From: Symsagittifera roscoffensis
Lineage: Eukaryota; Xenacoelomorpha; Acoela; Convolutidae
Length of the DNA stretch: 64,000 bases
Reading direction: 5' to 3'
Assembly: GCF_963678635.1 (NCBI RefSeq)
Contig: NC_087065.1
Span: 67,241,374-67,305,373, forward strand
Part shown: positions 62,453-64,000 of the stretch, one piece after another
Layout of the letters: the number at the start of each line of letters is the position of its first letter
How positions within the stretch are numbered: position 1 is the stretch's first letter
Position numbers and translations under genes: made by a program
The notes under the pieces: model-generated
What the model was told of the DNA's origin: nothing
Seen by the model: only the letters and a program-made list of their open reading frames with translations
Database searches by the model: none

Positions 62453-62971
62453 TGCTTAGCCATTCCCGGGTTAAGTTTCAACCATAACGCAGTGAACGTT
62501 CGTAAAACTTGTCAGTATCAACTTGATCACTATCTCTTAAACCGAACCGACATTGTTATTTGGCACGACGTTGTTAATAACTCTATTAGTCGACACCGTA
62601 GTAATAACTTTAACGCACTAACTCCTAACGTGCTTAAGAAGGTTCTTTTAAACTATAAACGTAATATTTATGCAATCGTTTACTGTAAACGTGTAGGCAC
62701 GGAAGATATATATAGTAAGTTGAAAGAGTCAGGTATATTAGTTATTAACATAGTAACAGACCTGATATCTAGAAGGAAGCAGAACCTCACTGAGTTAGGA
62801 CAAAAATACTTAGAACTACACCAGGATCCCTCTCTAGAACTGAAAACGTTTACGATCCTTAGGCGTTATAGCAAGAATTTGAAGTACATTATTTCCAAGA
62901 AAAATACTCCTAAGCCAGGAAAACGCAAGCGGCAAGCTAATCGAAACAGAAGAAATGCTGAGCAGCACTAG
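62372..62971 (+). CDS. Unidentified 199-aa ORF
   Basis: Features include LNRTDIVIWHDVVNNSIS, a central alpha/beta-like region (IYAIVYCKRVG, ILVINIVTDLI) and a very basic C-terminus (KPGKRKRQANRNRRN). I do not recognise the family. It precedes the putative BEL gag by 164 bp on the same strand. It could be an extra ORF or the tail of the same repeat family. Its first codons are duplicated 930 bp upstream, so the start may be inherited from the duplication. Confidence 0.5.
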   Translation: MFILAASSLHHALKKLSPASQKRVSQSCLAIPGLSFNHNAVNVRKTCQYQLDHYLLNRTDIVIWHDVVNNSISRHRSNNFNALTPNVLKKVLLNYKRNIYAIVYCKRVGTEDIYSKLKESGILVINIVTDLISRRKQNLTELGQKYLELHQDPSLELKTFTILRRYSKNLKYIISKKNTPKPGKRKRQANRNRRNAEQH

Positions 62972-63135
62972 GAAATAAATAAATTGCTTCTCTAAGGTGT
63001 GATATTGTTTAATGAGTCAGAATATAATTTATCAATACTAAATATAAGGTCTTAAATTAATTATTGCCCTTTTTTTCTCTCAAACTGAGCAGTTGAGCGG
63101 TTGAGTAGAAGTGAACAAGTTTAAAAGTAATCAAA

Positions 63136-64000
63136 ATGACAGAACAAATTGAGTTAAAATATCGTCGATTGATGAATGGTCGAACATCACTAGAAAATGA
63201 GCTTTCCGTAGTTCACAGTCGCATAACTGAGAGTTTAGAGGGACCAATTCGGAAAACAAAAATAAACGCCTTAATTGAATCTTGCAAGAGTATTCTCGAA
63301 AAAGCATTAGCTAAAAATGATGAACTTGTGATATTAGCTAATAAAACCGATAACCATAGCAAATTATTAACGGAGTTGGCTGCATGGTGGGATAGGATAG
63401 TTAAAGTTAACGATGAAGTAACTGGTAAGGCTCGCGCTCATATGGAATCTAATCAAGCTTCAGAGGTCTGCGTCAGTGAAACTAGTCGATCAAAAGTTTC
63501 ATCAAAATCGGCAAAATCCGGGTCGAGTAAGCAAAGCTCAATGAAATCATTGACCCCCAGTGAGCGCCGCAAAGAGCTGCTCCTAGCGAAGATGAAGCGA
63601 GAAGAGTTGGAAAAACAACATGAAGCAACCTTAAGACTGAAACAACAGGAAGCCATCATCGAAGAGCAACAGCATTTGATTGAGATGGAACGAAAACAAC
63701 AAGAAATTAAATTTGAAATTGACCGTAAAGAGCAAGAACATCGTTTACGAATCGAAAAAAGTCGGCTTGAAATGGAACGATTAAGCGAAGAAAATCGTAT
63801 TAAAGTAGCTGAAGCAAAAATGGTTGAAACTGAATACCTCGAAGAGTCTGAAATAGATCAGCATCTCGAGCTGGCGTCTTCGGTTGATCGTCGTTCTGAC
63901 AGGGTAAACGATTGGGTTGATCATGCATTAGAAAACCAAAAAGGACCCAAGATAGTTCCGTCTTCTTCAAAGTTTGAAAACTGTATAAATATAGAAAGTG
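63136..64000 (+). CDS. Probable BEL/Pao-type gag, N-terminal part, runs off the window
   Basis: Open from ATG at 63136 to the window end (288 codons, no stop). An N-terminal helical domain (ELKYRRLMNGRTSLENELS ... LTELAAWWDRIVKVNDEV) is followed by a Ser/Lys linker with SERRKELLLAKMKREELEKQ and a long charged coiled coil rich in Glu, Gln, Lys and Arg (about residues 155-235), ending in an acidic stretch. This layout is typical of BEL/Pao gag proteins. Protease and RT would be expected to the right. I see no LTR boundary upstream in the window. Confidence 0.6.
   Translation, partial: MTEQIELKYRRLMNGRTSLENELSVVHSRITESLEGPIRKTKINALIESCKSILEKALAKNDELVILANKTDNHSKLLTELAAWWDRIVKVNDEVTGKARAHMESNQASEVCVSETSRSKVSSKSAKSGSSKQSSMKSLTPSERRKELLLAKMKREELEKQHEATLRLKQQEAIIEEQQHLIEMERKQQEIKFEIDRKEQEHRLRIEKSRLEMERLSEENRIKVAEAKMVETEYLEESEIDQHLELASSVDRRSDRVNDWVDHALENQKGPKIVPSSSKFENCINIES

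Overview
The window is AT-rich metazoan DNA, probably from an invertebrate. The evidence is spliceosomal GT-AG introns, Ty3/Gypsy, BEL-like and LINE retroelements, a kilobase-scale satellite and no bacterial gene organisation. I cannot name the species. About two thirds of the window is repetitive or mobile DNA. I see no tRNA, rRNA or CRISPR.

Layout: 1-5309 is a tandem satellite with a unit near 1.15 kb. 5310-8150 holds a decayed Ty3/Gypsy fragment (integrase remnant) and unassigned sequence. 8155-26648 (+) and 27423-46342 (-) are two complete copies of one exceptionally long LTR retroelement (18,494 and 18,920 bp). Each copy has 410-bp LTRs starting TG and ending CA, and its own 4-bp target duplication (CTTG for copy 1, ATAG for copy 2). 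They lie tail to tail, 774 bp apart. 46347-58653 carries seven phase-compatible exons of an unrecognised minus-strand host gene and a fold-back minisatellite. 58925-59124 is an assembly gap. 59265-62452 holds a LINE fragment, a 48-bp minisatellite and a 932-bp tandem duplication. 62372-64000 holds an unidentified 199-aa ORF and the start of a probable BEL/Pao gag that runs off the window.

The giant element is the main discovery. In sense order it encodes: a 77-aa ORF; a structured leader with twin hairpins and several GTAAGT sites; a basic 155-aa ORF overlapping gag in the +1 frame; a single 2740-residue Gag-Pol (long unique N-terminal region, gag core, CCHC knuckle, Asn/Arg/Ser/Tyr-rich tract, DSGA protease, YLDD reverse transcriptase, RNase H, HHCC and DD35E integrase, GPY-like tail); two small hydrophobic proteins joined by an ATGA stop-start; a frame of about 377 codons open in both copies but lacking any ATG; an 872-aa Env-like glycoprotein whose ATG overlaps that frame's stop; and a 602-codon ORF of unknown function joined to env by a second ATGA. 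A perfect splice donor follows this last stop and defines an 87-nt candidate intron in both copies. About 1.5 kb of 3' sequence with a GC-richer structured island precedes the 3' LTR.

Copy 2 (-) is nearly intact. Its LTRs differ at one site by eye, and its only clear lesion is a 1-nt loss in the 602-codon ORF. Copy 1 (+) is dead: two frameshifts, three nonsense codons and a deletion of about 430 bp in pol, two compensating frameshifts in env, and a TGA in the last ORF. Coding parts are more alike between copies than the 3' noncoding part, which suggests that the extra ORFs are selected genes. Downstream cistrons could be expressed from spliced subgenomic RNAs, by termination-reinitiation at the ATGA junctions, or both; this is inference.
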